A stretch of 15,715 nucleotides of DNA from Anaerolineae bacterium (GTDB taxonomy: Bacteria > Chloroflexota > Anaerolineae > B4-G1), in the NCBI GenBank assembly GCA_027079895.1, contig JALWUZ010000473.1, positions 1-15,715 on the forward strand, in the 5' to 3' direction. The notes below the pieces were generated by a model, which searched no databases, was not told the DNA's origin, and was given only the letters and a program-made list of their open reading frames with translations. Each line of letters begins with the position of its first letter. The first letter of the stretch is position 1. The position numbers were made by a program, and so were the translations under genes. This document shows, piece by piece, positions 1 through 7,904 of this stretch.

Positions 1-1470
1 TTCGGGGCGCAACTCCCCCAGTTCCCCCGTATCCAGCAGTTCGGCGTAGCCGCGGATGATGCCCAAGGGGGTGCGCAGTTCGTGGGAGACGTTCTGGATG
101 AGTTGGTCTTTGAGGTCGTCCAGTTCGCGCTGTTTTTCCAGGGCGCGGGCCAGTTCGATGACGCGCTGCTCTTCCTGGGCGAACATACGGGCGTTTTCGA
201 TGGCGATGGCGGCCTGCCAGGACAGGCCGATGAGGAAGTTCAGGTCGGCGGGCTCGAACGGTTCGCGGGACTCGTTCCGCGCCAGGGAGATGACGCCGAT
301 GACCCGTTCTTGGTAGGTGAGCGGGGCGCAGATCAACGCCTGGGGCTCGACGGGGGTCCCGTTGACCTGGACGGCGCGGGGGTCGAGGTCCACCCGGTTG
401 ACCATCTCGGCCACTCCGCTCTGAGCGACGTATCCCACGATGCCCTCTCCGACGCGGAGGGGAAGGGCTTTGATGTGCTCGGCGTACTCTCCCAGGGCGA
501 CGATGGCCCGCAGGGTCTCGCCGTCGTCGTCCATGAGGTAGACTTCGCTGTCGTCGGCCTTGAGCAGCGCACGGGCGTGCATGGCGATACGTTCGAGCAC
601 AGTTTGCAGGTCGAGGGTGGCGGAGATGTCGCGTCCGATCTCGTACAGGGCGGTCAGTTCCCGATTGCGCCGACGGAGCATTTTCTCCGCCCGCTTGCGC
701 TCGGTGACGTCCCGCACGATCGCCAGCACCATCGGCTTGCCGCCCAGGAAGAGGCGGCTGAGGCTGACTTCGGCGTCGAACAGGGAGTCATCGCACCGCC
801 GGTGAACCCACTCGAACACCTGGCGCGTGCCGGTCAGGGCGGCGCGGATCATCTTCAGGGCTTTCGTGCGGGAGTCGCCGCCGTCCGGCTGGCGCGGCGG
901 GGAGAGGGAGGCCGGTGAGTGACCGACGATCTCCTCTTTCGAGCAGCGGAACATCTCCTCGGCGGCCGGGTTGCAGTCCACGAAGATGTCCTCGTCCATC
1001 AGGAAGATGGCGTCGTAGGCGTTTTGGAAGAGGCTGCGGTACTTCTCCTCGCTCTCGCGCAGGGCCTGCTCGGCGCGGCGGCGGGCGCGGCGCACTTCGG
1101 CCTCCTGCAATTCCCGACGGACGGCGGGCACCAGGCGGGCCAGGTCGTCTTTCATCACGTAGTCGTGCGCCCCGGCCTTCATCGCGGCCACGGCGACGTC
1201 CTCGCCGATGGTGCCGGAGACGATGATGAAGGGGATGTCCTGTCCGCTTTCCCGCAGCAGACGCAGGGCCTCCAGTCCGCCGAAGGCCGGGAGGGAGAAG
1301 TCGGCGATGACGACATCCCAGGACTGCGCGGCAAGGGCAGTGGTGAAGGAGGAGGCGGTGTCCACCCGGAGCGATTGGACGTCGAAGCCGCCTTTTCGCA
1401 GTTGGCGGGTTATCAGCAGGCCGTCGTCCTCGGAATCTTCGACAATCAGGACCCGGATTGGTTCGCCCAC
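1..1470 (-). CDS. Hybrid sensor histidine kinase REC-PAS-GAF-HisKA (3' end outside window)
   Basis: This is a signal-transduction kinase that receives phosphate on an N-terminal receiver and probably autophosphorylates on a conserved histidine. It starts with GTG at 1470, with GGAG at 1478-1481 seven bases upstream. The 490 residues visible read as follows: a receiver domain (about 5-118) with acidic E11/D12, phospho-acceptor D57, S85 and K107; a charged linker; a PAS domain (about 140-262) ending in a typical DVTERKRAE junction; a GAF domain (about 275-430); a coiled linker; and the H-box SHELRTPL with H463. The ATPase domain lies beyond the window edge. No membrane segment is visible, so it is probably cytosolic. 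The gene begins one base after the stop of the Rcp1-like regulator, which points to translational coupling and a shared phosphorelay. The input ligand of PAS and GAF cannot be read from the sequence. Confidence 0.93.
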   Translation of the reverse strand, partial: MGEPIRVLIVEDSEDDGLLITRQLRKGGFDVQSLRVDTASSFTTALAAQSWDVVIADFSLPAFGGLEALRLLRESGQDIPFIIVSGTIGEDVAVAAMKAGAHDYVMKDDLARLVPAVRRELQEAEVRRARRRAEQALRESEEKYRSLFQNAYDAIFLMDEDIFVDCNPAAEEMFRCSKEEIVGHSPASLSPPRQPDGGDSRTKALKMIRAALTGTRQVFEWVHRRCDDSLFDAEVSLSRLFLGGKPMVLAIVRDVTERKRAEKMLRRRNRELTALYEIGRDISATLDLQTVLERIAMHARALLKADDSEVYLMDDDGETLRAIVALGEYAEHIKALPLRVGEGIVGYVAQSGVAEMVNRVDLDPRAVQVNGTPVEPQALICAPLTYQERVIGVISLARNESREPFEPADLNFLIGLSWQAAIAIENARMFAQEEQRVIELARALEKQRELDDLKDQLIQNVSHELRTPLGIIRGYAELLDTGELGELRPE

Positions 1471-1471
1471 A

Positions 1472-1936
1472 TTATCTCTCCATCTCTCTGTAGAGCCTGC
1501 TCTGAACCGGCGATTTGTTCAGTAACAACCAGTAGAGTCCCAGTTGACGCACGGCCTGGGTAAACTGCTCGAAGTCCACCGGCTTGCGGATGTAACTGTT
1601 GGCTCCCAGGTCGTAACTGTCCACGATGTCCCGCTCTTCGTCGGAGGAGGTGAGCACGACTACCGGGAGCAGTCTGGTGCGGCGGTCGGCGCGGATGCGG
1701 CGCAGGACCTCCAATCCGTCTATCTTGGGCAGGCGCAGGTCGAGCAGGACGACCTGGGGCACGATGTCGGGGTCGCGGTCGGCGTACTCGCCGGTCATGA
1801 AGAGGAAGTCCAACGCCTCGGCTCCATCGCGGGCGACGATCACTTCGTTCACGATGTGGTTGCGTTTGAGGGCCCGCAAGGTCAGCATCTCATCATCGGG
1901 GTTGTCCTCGACCAAAAGGATGACTTTGTCTTTCAT
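1472..1936 (-). CDS. Stand-alone Rcp1-type response regulator
   Basis: A 154-residue single-domain receiver without DNA-binding or enzymatic output. It accepts phosphate from a histidine kinase and passes it on or acts by protein contact. Visible residues are the acidic pair E10/D11, phospho-acceptor D66 in VVLLDLRLP, T96 and K118 followed by proline. The motif LLVEDNPDDE near the start, the longer loop around residues 48-60 and the C-terminal LGLYWLLLN are typical of the Rcp1 family, the partners of phytochrome-like kinases. The start ATG overlaps the stop of the upstream kinase by four bases (ATGA), and the stop is one base before the next kinase. It therefore sits between its likely donor and its likely acceptor. 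The coding frame stays open much further upstream, but the sequence there is only the shadow of the kinase gene. Confidence 0.95.
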   Translation of the reverse strand: MKDKVILLVEDNPDDEMLTLRALKRNHIVNEVIVARDGAEALDFLFMTGEYADRDPDIVPQVVLLDLRLPKIDGLEVLRRIRADRRTRLLPVVVLTSSDEERDIVDSYDLGANSYIRKPVDFEQFTQAVRQLGLYWLLLNKSPVQSRLYREMER

Positions 1937-4449
1937 TTTTCCGCCTCCTTCGAGACACTGGGCAGGGTGAAGTAGAAGGTGGCCCCCTGCCCTACCGCTC
2001 CCTCGGCCCATACCCGCCCTCCGTGCCGATGGATGATGCGCTGCACTGTAGCCAGGCCGACGCCGGTACCGGGGAACTCGGTGGCCCGGTGCAGACGCTG
2101 GAAGGCACCGAAGAGTTTGTCGGCGTAGGCCATATCGAACCCCGCGCCGTTGTCCCGGACGTAGTAAGCCTCGCCCCCGTCCACCAGGGTGCTGCCGAAC
2201 TCGATCCGCGCCTCCTCCCGCTTGCCGGTGAATTTCCAGGCGTTGTTCAGCAGGTTCTCCAGGACGATGGTCATCAAGCGCGGGTCTCCACGGGCCAGCA
2301 GCCCGTCTTGGATGACGACCTCCACTTTGCGCTCCGGCTCCATCTCCCGCAGTTCGCGGGCGACGGAGCGGGCCAAAGCGGTCAAATCCACGCGGGTAAA
2401 GTGCATTTCGCGGCGAGTCACGCGGGAAAGGGTCAACAGGTCGTCTATCAGTTGCCCCATGCGCTGGCTGGCGTTGCGCACACGGCGGAGGTAGTCCCGG
2501 CCGGTCTCGTCCAGCACGTCCCCGTAGTCCTCCAACAACGCCTGGCTGAAGCCGTCCATGCTCCGCAGCGGGGCCCGCAGGTCGTGGGAGACGGAGTAGG
2601 CGAAGGCTTCCAGTTCCTTGTTGACGGCGGCCAGTTCGGCGGTGCGCTCGGCGACGCGCTGCTCCAACTCGGCGGCGTAGCGGCGGATCTCCTCGTGGAG
2701 ACTGGCGTTCTCGATGGCGATCGCCAACTGGTCGGCCATGCTCTGCAAGACGGCGATGTCCTCCTCGGTGAAGGCGGCCTCCGCCCGGCTCTGCACCGTC
2801 AGCGCACCGATGCACTTCCGCCCCCGGCTGAGGAGCGGGAGGGCCATTTCGGAACGGGTCTCCGGCAGGAGCGGGTTGTCGAACCGGATGGCCTCCTCCC
2901 CCACGTCCAGGGCGATGCGGGCCTTGCCGTGGGCGACGCACCAGCCGATCATCGAGGTGCCGCCCACGCGCAAGCGATGGCCGGCCTCCAGCATGCGCTG
3001 TCCGGCCTCGCCGGTGCCGGCCCGCAGGACGGCGTACTCGCCGCTCTCGTCGGTCAGGAAGAGGCCGACGTAGTAGAAGCCGAACCGTTCTTGGATGAGG
3101 TGAACGGCGCGGATGATCAGTTGCTCCGGGTCGAGGATGGTGCTGGCCGCTTTGGAGGCCGCGGCGGCGGTCTGAAGTTGGGTGCTGCGGCGGCGCAGGG
3201 TCTCCAGGAGGCGGCGTTGTTCCCGCTCCACCTGCTTCTGCCGGGTGATGTCCAGGAAGGCAAGCCCCAGTTCGCGCGGCAGGATGCGAAAGGCGTGGAC
3301 TTCGAGGATCACGTTGACGTGCCGGTCCTGGTACCCCAACTGGCTGGCGTACCAGGAGATGCCCTGGGTGGCGACCTGCCGATAAGCCTCGATGATTCCG
3401 GCGTGTACGAAGCCGGGGAAGGCTTTCTCAATCCGCATTCCGACGAGCGGGCGGCTGTCCATCTCCATAATCCGGTCGGCGGCGGGGTTGCCCTCCACGA
3501 ACACCAGATGATCGTCGTCGTCCAGGCGGTAGATGTGGATGCCGACCGGGATGGCTTCGATGATGTTGCGGTATCGTTCATCGCTCTGCCGCAGGGCGAC
3601 TTCGGTCTCATGGCGGCGGGTGACGTCCAGGACGATGCCCTGGTGGTGGGTGACGACGCCGTGCTCGTCCCGCATGAGCCAGGCGTGATCCTCGACCCAG
3701 TGGACGCTGCCGTCCGCTGCGACGATGCGGTAGTGTTGCTCGTAACTGTCCTGCTCGCTGTCCTGGTAGCGGCGAGCGTCCTCTAGAAAATGCCCCCGGT
3801 CGCCGGGGTGGACGATGTCCATGTAAGTGAGACGCCCGGAGTAGAAGTCGTCCGGGGTGTACCCGAACTGGCGCACGTTGTCGGAGACGAACTCGACCGG
3901 ATAACGTCCCGTCGTCCGCCACAGGAAGACCACCGCCGGGCTGTGGTTGATGATGCGCTCCAGGCTCTCGCGCCGCGCGGCGGTCTCCTCGAGGGCTCGT
4001 TTGACTTTGACCCGCTCGGTGATGTCCTTGACGTGCTCGACGACGCTGACGACCTCTCCGGCCTGGTTCTTGACGGGGAAGGCGGAAAGTTCAATCCAGC
4101 CACGGGGTTCCCCGCCCCCCGGATAGGGCACGGTCGCGCTGTGGGGCTCCCCGGTCTCGATGGTAGGCAGGGAGGGGCACCAGGGGCAGAGGGTATCCCG
4201 CTGCTGGTAGACGGCGTAACACTTCTGCCCGACCAGGGGCATCCGGTCGGCGTACATCGTCTCCATCCACCGATTGACGCGCAGGACGTTGAGGTCGCGG
4301 TCGAGGACGCTCACCCCGTCCTGGATGGCGTCGAACACTTGATGGAGGAAGGCGAGGTCTTTTTGCAGGGCGTCAACGGCGGCCTCTAACTCGGCGATGG
4401 TGGTCTGGGCGACATCATCCTGATTCGAGAGCACCGCTTCCTCGTCCAT
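1933..4449 (-). CDS. Multi-PAS/GAF phytochrome-type sensor histidine kinase
   Basis: An 838-residue cytosolic-looking kinase without membrane segments. Order of domains: short coiled N-terminus; PAS1 (about 32-145); PAS2 with PAC (about 160-280), containing YPVEFVSDNV and GSVHWVEDHAW; PAS3 (about 288-405); GAF (about 425-585); coiled coil (585-612); HisKA with SHDLRAPL (H622); HATPase with N box (N732, N735, N736), DNGAGFD (766-772) and GTGVGLA (794-800). The H-box and ATPase are of the phytochrome/bacteriophytochrome-like kinase type. PAS1 carries C77, C88 and C91, the last two as CPWC. No conserved chromophore cysteine could be assigned in GAF. The start ATG has AAGGAG just upstream and lies 30 bases after the deoxynucleoside kinase. 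The stop overlaps the next gene (ATGA), so the Rcp1-like regulator is its probable target. Confidence 0.95.
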   Translation of the reverse strand: MDEEAVLSNQDDVAQTTIAELEAAVDALQKDLAFLHQVFDAIQDGVSVLDRDLNVLRVNRWMETMYADRMPLVGQKCYAVYQQRDTLCPWCPSLPTIETGEPHSATVPYPGGGEPRGWIELSAFPVKNQAGEVVSVVEHVKDITERVKVKRALEETAARRESLERIINHSPAVVFLWRTTGRYPVEFVSDNVRQFGYTPDDFYSGRLTYMDIVHPGDRGHFLEDARRYQDSEQDSYEQHYRIVAADGSVHWVEDHAWLMRDEHGVVTHHQGIVLDVTRRHETEVALRQSDERYRNIIEAIPVGIHIYRLDDDDHLVFVEGNPAADRIMEMDSRPLVGMRIEKAFPGFVHAGIIEAYRQVATQGISWYASQLGYQDRHVNVILEVHAFRILPRELGLAFLDITRQKQVEREQRRLLETLRRRSTQLQTAAAASKAASTILDPEQLIIRAVHLIQERFGFYYVGLFLTDESGEYAVLRAGTGEAGQRMLEAGHRLRVGGTSMIGWCVAHGKARIALDVGEEAIRFDNPLLPETRSEMALPLLSRGRKCIGALTVQSRAEAAFTEEDIAVLQSMADQLAIAIENASLHEEIRRYAAELEQRVAERTAELAAVNKELEAFAYSVSHDLRAPLRSMDGFSQALLEDYGDVLDETGRDYLRRVRNASQRMGQLIDDLLTLSRVTRREMHFTRVDLTALARSVARELREMEPERKVEVVIQDGLLARGDPRLMTIVLENLLNNAWKFTGKREEARIEFGSTLVDGGEAYYVRDNGAGFDMAYADKLFGAFQRLHRATEFPGTGVGLATVQRIIHRHGGRVWAEGAVGQGATFYFTLPSVSKEAEK

Positions 4450-4479
4450 AGGTCTCCTTCGAGGCCGGAGGCCGCAGCG

Positions 4480-5334
4480 TCACCGGGCCGACGCAACTCC
4501 GGCGGCGCGGGCCAGACGTTCGAGGTGGGTCAGGGCGTCGGACAGGGCAGCGCGTAGCGTGGCCGCCCGTCCGGTCAGGGACAGTCCCGCGCGGGCCAGG
4601 GCCTCGTTGGCCGCCAGGAACTCCGCCAACATCCGGTCGTCCGTCTCGCCGGGGGCCGTTTCTCGCGGCGTGGGGGTGAAGGTGACGCCAGGGGAGGCCG
4701 CCGGCAGCAGGGCCGGCTGCTGCGGCCCGAGGCCGAGGGCGGCCTTCACCTGCGTTTCGATGGCGGCCAGATCGTCGGGGTGGAGCACGTAGTCGAAGTT
4801 CCGGGCCTCGATGACCAGCAGGGCTGTTTGGTCGTAGTCGGAGAAGTGGCGGTCGTAAGCCTGCCGCAGCCGCTCGATGTACTCCCGATCCATCTGCCGC
4901 TCGTAGGGCCGGTCGCGCATGGCGATGCGGGACATCAACAGGTCGGTATCCGCCCGCAGGTAGATGACCAGGTCAGGCAGGACGACGTGGTCGGCCAGGA
5001 CGGCGTGCAGTTGTTCGTAAATGTCCAACTCGTCGCCGGTCAGGTTCAGGTGGGCGAAGAGGGAGTCTTTGGCGAAGGTGTAGTCGGTGATGAGCGGGCC
5101 CTGCGCCAGCAGTCTCCGCGCCACCTGCTGCTGCCGGTAGCGGCTCAGCAGGAAGAACATCTGGGTCTGGAAGGCATACAGGGCGCGGTCGGCGTAGAAG
5201 TCGGAGAGAAACGGGTTCTCCTCAAAGGCTTCCAGGAGCAACTCCGTCTGGAGGCGCGGCTGGAGCAGGCGGGCCAGGGTGGTTTTGCCGACGCCGATCA
5301 CTCCCTCGATGGCGATGAAGAAACTGTCTTTCAC
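4480..5334 (-). CDS. Deoxynucleoside kinase (dCK/dGK/dAK family) with extra C-terminal domain
   Basis: Transfers phosphate from ATP to the 5' hydroxyl of deoxynucleosides in the salvage pathway. The first 200 residues match the family: P-loop GVIGVGKTT (11-19), the substrate-site segment EENPFL (38-43), YTFAKDSLF (85-93) in place of the DRS-like motif, and the arginine-rich lid RDRPYER (140-146). Which deoxynucleoside it prefers cannot be told. The start is GTG and overlaps the stop of the upstream sugar-phosphate mutase by four bases (GTGA), with no separate strong ribosome-binding site, which suggests re-initiation. Bacterial relatives usually stop near 205-225 residues. This one has 284: a Pro/Thr-rich linker (about 203-230) and a predicted helical tail (about 232-280) of unknown role. 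Confidence 0.9.
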   Translation of the reverse strand: MKDSFFIAIEGVIGVGKTTLARLLQPRLQTELLLEAFEENPFLSDFYADRALYAFQTQMFFLLSRYRQQQVARRLLAQGPLITDYTFAKDSLFAHLNLTGDELDIYEQLHAVLADHVVLPDLVIYLRADTDLLMSRIAMRDRPYERQMDREYIERLRQAYDRHFSDYDQTALLVIEARNFDYVLHPDDLAAIETQVKAALGLGPQQPALLPAASPGVTFTPTPRETAPGETDDRMLAEFLAANEALARAGLSLTGRAATLRAALSDALTHLERLARAAGVASAR

Positions 5335-6755
5335 GCGGCGACCTCCTCACCGTAGGCCAAGAGGGTGGCGACCATCCCATCGTCCCGCCCCTCGGCGTAG
5401 ACGCGCAGCACCGGCTCCGTCCCCGACGGGCGAATCAGGAGCCAGGAGTCGTCCGCCAGGATGTACTTCACCCCGTCCGTAGTCTTCACCTCCACCACCT
5501 CCTCGCCGCCCAGGGAGGAGGGGGATTGTTCCGTCAGTCGGGCGACCATCTCCGCTTTGGAGACGGGGCGGCGGAGGGGGACGTCGCGCCGGGCGTAGCG
5601 GGCCGGGCCGACCTCGGCTTGCAGGTCGTCAACCAGTTCGTTCAGCCCCACCCCGGCGGCGGAGACGATCTCCAGCAGCAGAAGGCCCATCAGCACTCCG
5701 TCCCCCTCCGGGATGTGCCCCTTGATGCTGATGCCGCCGGATTCCTCGCCGCCGATGAGCACGTCGTCGTTGAGCATGTGGTCGGCGATGTGGTTGAAGC
5801 CGACAGGGGTCTCGACCAGCGGGAGGCCGTATTTGGCCGCCAAGCGGTCAATCATCCGGGTGGTGGAGACGGTTCTGACGACGGTGCCGCTCCAACCGCG
5901 TTTTTCCACCAGGTAGCGGAGGGCGAGGGCGAAGATGTGGTGGGGGTCCACGAAGTTGCCCAGGCCGTCCATCGCGCCGATGCGGTCGCCGTCGCCGTCG
6001 GTCGCCAGCCCCAGGTCGGCGTGGTAGGAGCGGATGGCCGCGCCCAACGCGCTCAGATAACGAGCAATCGGCTCCGGGTGGATGCCGCCGAAGCCGGGGT
6101 TCATCTCCCCGCGAATCTGGTGTACCCGGCAGCGGGTACGGGCGAGCATGTCGGCGATGCACTTGCGGGCGGAGCCGTACATCGCGTCGGTGACGACTCG
6201 CAGTTCGCCGTCGGAGATGACGTCCAGGTCAATCAGTTGGGTAAGGTGCTCGTAGTAGGCCCAGGCGGGGTCGAACCGGCGGATGAGCCCGGCCTCCAGC
6301 GCGGCCTGATAGTCCATCAGGTTGGGGCCGCGGGCGGCCTCCTGATTGTGGGTCAGATGCACCTCGACCCGATGGGCCTGCTCCGGCAGCGCGGACCCGC
6401 CGAAGGCGGCCTTGAGTTTGAGCCCGTTGTAGCGAGGCGGGTTGTGGCTGGCGGTGATCATCACTCCGGCGGCGGCCTTCTTGTGGACGACGGCGTAGGA
6501 GATGGCCGGGGTCGGGGCGTCGGCGCGGGTGAGGTGGGCGACGATGCCGTTGCCCGCCAAGACGCGGGCTACTTCCGCCGCGTACCGGTCGGAGAGGAAG
6601 CGGGTGTCGAAGCCGACGACTACGTCGGGGTGGTCGCCGTCGCTTTCCTCCAGCACGTAGTCGGCGATGGCCTGCGCCACCAGCCGCAGGTTGGCAAAGG
6701 TGAAAGTGTCCGAGATGACGGCTCGCCAGCCGTCGGTGCCGAATTTGATGGTCAC
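5331..6755 (-). CDS. Phosphoglucomutase/phosphomannomutase family enzyme
   Basis: An alpha-D-phosphohexomutase that interconverts sugar 1- and 6-phosphates through a phosphoserine. The 474-residue length is usual for the family. Visible motifs are FGTDGWRA at the N-terminus, the catalytic serine S103 in TASHNP, the Mg2+ loop DGDGD (D253, D255, D257), the sugar-specificity loop GEESGG (336-341) and the phosphate-binding RPSGTEP (442-448). GEESGG fits glucose or mannose rather than glucosamine substrates, but specificity is not proven. I chose the GTG at 6755 because GGAGG lies eight bases upstream. An ATG ten codons earlier (6785) has no such site and would add residues outside the fold. The gene is 53 bases behind the small membrane protein and overlaps the deoxynucleoside kinase. 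Confidence 0.94.
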   Translation of the reverse strand: MTIKFGTDGWRAVISDTFTFANLRLVAQAIADYVLEESDGDHPDVVVGFDTRFLSDRYAAEVARVLAGNGIVAHLTRADAPTPAISYAVVHKKAAAGVMITASHNPPRYNGLKLKAAFGGSALPEQAHRVEVHLTHNQEAARGPNLMDYQAALEAGLIRRFDPAWAYYEHLTQLIDLDVISDGELRVVTDAMYGSARKCIADMLARTRCRVHQIRGEMNPGFGGIHPEPIARYLSALGAAIRSYHADLGLATDGDGDRIGAMDGLGNFVDPHHIFALALRYLVEKRGWSGTVVRTVSTTRMIDRLAAKYGLPLVETPVGFNHIADHMLNDDVLIGGEESGGISIKGHIPEGDGVLMGLLLLEIVSAAGVGLNELVDDLQAEVGPARYARRDVPLRRPVSKAEMVARLTEQSPSSLGGEEVVEVKTTDGVKYILADDSWLLIRPSGTEPVLRVYAEGRDDGMVATLLAYGEEVAA

Positions 6756-6763
6756 GTTGGATA

Positions 6764-6768
6764 CCTCC
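6764..6768 (-). promoter_or_regulatory. Ribosome-binding site deciding the GTG start of the phosphohexomutase
   Basis: GGAGG on the minus strand, eight bases before the GTG at 6755. This spacing is good, while it would lie inside the reading frame if the ATG at 6785 were used. It therefore supports the shorter protein beginning directly before the conserved FGTDGWRA. Confidence 0.8.
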
Positions 6769-6808
6769 GTTCGATTTTTTTCCACGGGATACGGGGCTCA
6801 ATGCCCGT

Positions 6809-7048
6809 CTAGCGCATTTTGACGAATCCACCTGCGCCCCCGTCGTACACGTTGCACCTGTTACACGCCAGGCGGCCGCCGGGGTGCGATTTGTAGAGGG
6901 CGTAAGAGGCGTAGGCGTCGCCGAACAGACGGGCGAAGGCGGTATCCCCCATTTCGTGCCAGTTGAGCATGATGAACAGCGCGGCGGCGACGGAGAGGGC
7001 GTATGAGATGACAACGCGGCGGCGGTGAGGGGGCTTGGTAGGGTTCAT
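6809..7048 (-). CDS. Small membrane protein with a C-terminal CxxC motif, function unknown
   Basis: I do not recognise this 79-residue protein. It has a basic N-terminus (HRRR at about 8-11), one hydrophobic segment (about 12-30, VVISYALSVAAALFIMLNW) and a polar C-terminal part that ends with a CNRC motif in a Gly-rich context. By the positive-inside rule the long C-terminal part should face outward. The CxxC could bind metal or be redox active; this is inference. I chose the ATG at 7048, which has AGGA close upstream. A GTG at 7063 would give five more residues without a better ribosome site. It lies 24 bases behind the methyltransferase and 53 bases before the mutase, in the same direction. 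Evidence that it is real: it fills an otherwise empty gap, has a sensible membrane topology and has no competing frame. Confidence 0.55.
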   Translation of the reverse strand: MNPTKPPHRRRVVISYALSVAAALFIMLNWHEMGDTAFARLFGDAYASYALYKSHPGGRLACNRCNVYDGGAGGFVKMR

Positions 7049-7072
7049 ATTTCCTGGGGACACGAGGCCGGT

Positions 7073-7900
7073 CTATACCGCCCCCGCCTGCAACAGCGGC
7101 AGTGACTTACCAGATTGCGAGCGGGTCAGCCGGTAACGGGGGGCTATGCTACCGGTCTCCAGTCGGTCCAGGATCATCTGGTGGTACTTAGGGTCTATCT
7201 CGGCGGAGATGAAATGACGGCCCAGGCGTCGGGCCACCTCGATCTCCGAGCCGCTGCCGCCGAACAGCACGAGCACCACGTCCCCTTCCCTAGTCGAGGC
7301 TTTGATCAGCAATTCGGCCAGGGGCTGCGGAATCTGGCAGGCGTGGAACGTCTTCTCTCGACTGACGTTCTTCACCAGGTCGAAGTAAAACCAACTGTAC
7401 GGCATGCGCCCTTTCGAGCCCTGGGCGATGCGCTGTTTGATACGCCTATCCTCCGGGTTCTGGTACGGCATAGCGACTTGGTCTTTGTAGAAGCGATTGT
7501 GGCGCGTCTTCCGACAGTGCAGGACGCTGCGATGGGCAGTGGTAAAGCGACGCGGGGAGTGTCCGATGTTGGTGTTGTAAATCCAAACGTAGTCCAACAC
7601 TTCGTAACAGGCCGCGTCGAGGAACTTGACCCGCAAGTAGGCGTTCTGCCGGGGGTAGTTGATGAAAAACAGATTGCCGTCATCGCGCAGTACCCGCAAC
7701 GACTCACGAGCCAGTTCGATGTACCACTCGATGTACTCATCGAACTTTTTGGTGTAGGTCCGATCGCCGTACTTCACCCCGACATTGTAATCGGGGTCGC
7801 CGTAAACCATATCCACGCTTCGATCCGGCAACTGCCTCAGCAAATCCATCACGTCGCCCAGGTAAACGGTGTCCAGAAACTGCTCGACACTTTTCGGCAT
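7073..7900 (-). CDS. DNA methyltransferase of a type II restriction-modification system (N6-A or N4-C)
   Basis: S-adenosylmethionine-dependent DNA methylase of 275 residues, which should protect the host DNA from the endonuclease encoded just upstream. Motif IV lies near the N-terminus as GDPDYN (34-39) and the AdoMet-binding FGGSGS (213-218) near the C-terminus, followed by a conserved AEID (233-236). The order catalytic motif, then target region, then AdoMet motif is that of the beta class of amino-methyltransferases. HACQIPQPLAELLIK (186-200) looks like motif X in front of motif I. The usual motif IV is DPPY; here the second proline is Asp37, which is unusual. The gene starts four bases after the endonuclease stop, with its ribosome site inside the end of that gene. 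A 60-base sample at 7561-7620 has 30 G+C, much lower than ruvB. The recognition site cannot be inferred. Confidence 0.9.
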   Translation of the reverse strand: MPKSVEQFLDTVYLGDVMDLLRQLPDRSVDMVYGDPDYNVGVKYGDRTYTKKFDEYIEWYIELARESLRVLRDDGNLFFINYPRQNAYLRVKFLDAACYEVLDYVWIYNTNIGHSPRRFTTAHRSVLHCRKTRHNRFYKDQVAMPYQNPEDRRIKQRIAQGSKGRMPYSWFYFDLVKNVSREKTFHACQIPQPLAELLIKASTREGDVVLVLFGGSGSEIEVARRLGRHFISAEIDPKYHQMILDRLETGSIAPRYRLTRSQSGKSLPLLQAGAV

Positions 7901-7904
7901 TCAA

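Noticed and set aside
1937..2941. N-terminal extension of the Rcp1-like regulator
   Set aside because: The frame is open but Arg/Pro/Gly-rich and lies fully inside the kinase gene in another frame. The internal ATG at 1936 begins the recognised domain and forms an ATGA overlap.
2023..3786. Long plus-strand open frame opposite the histidine kinase
   Set aside because: It is an antisense shadow of GC-rich codons. The minus-strand frame has complete PAS, GAF and kinase motifs, while this one has only low-complexity Gly/Ala/Val/Asp-rich sequence.
5526..6812. Plus-strand open frame opposite the phosphohexomutase
   Set aside because: Same reason: the minus strand has all active-site motifs and a ribosome site.
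6776..6812. Possible intrinsic terminator before the phosphohexomutase
   Set aside because: A short stem (ACGGG with CCCGT) exists, but the homopolymer run reads as A on the transcribed minus strand, so there is no U tract after the stem.
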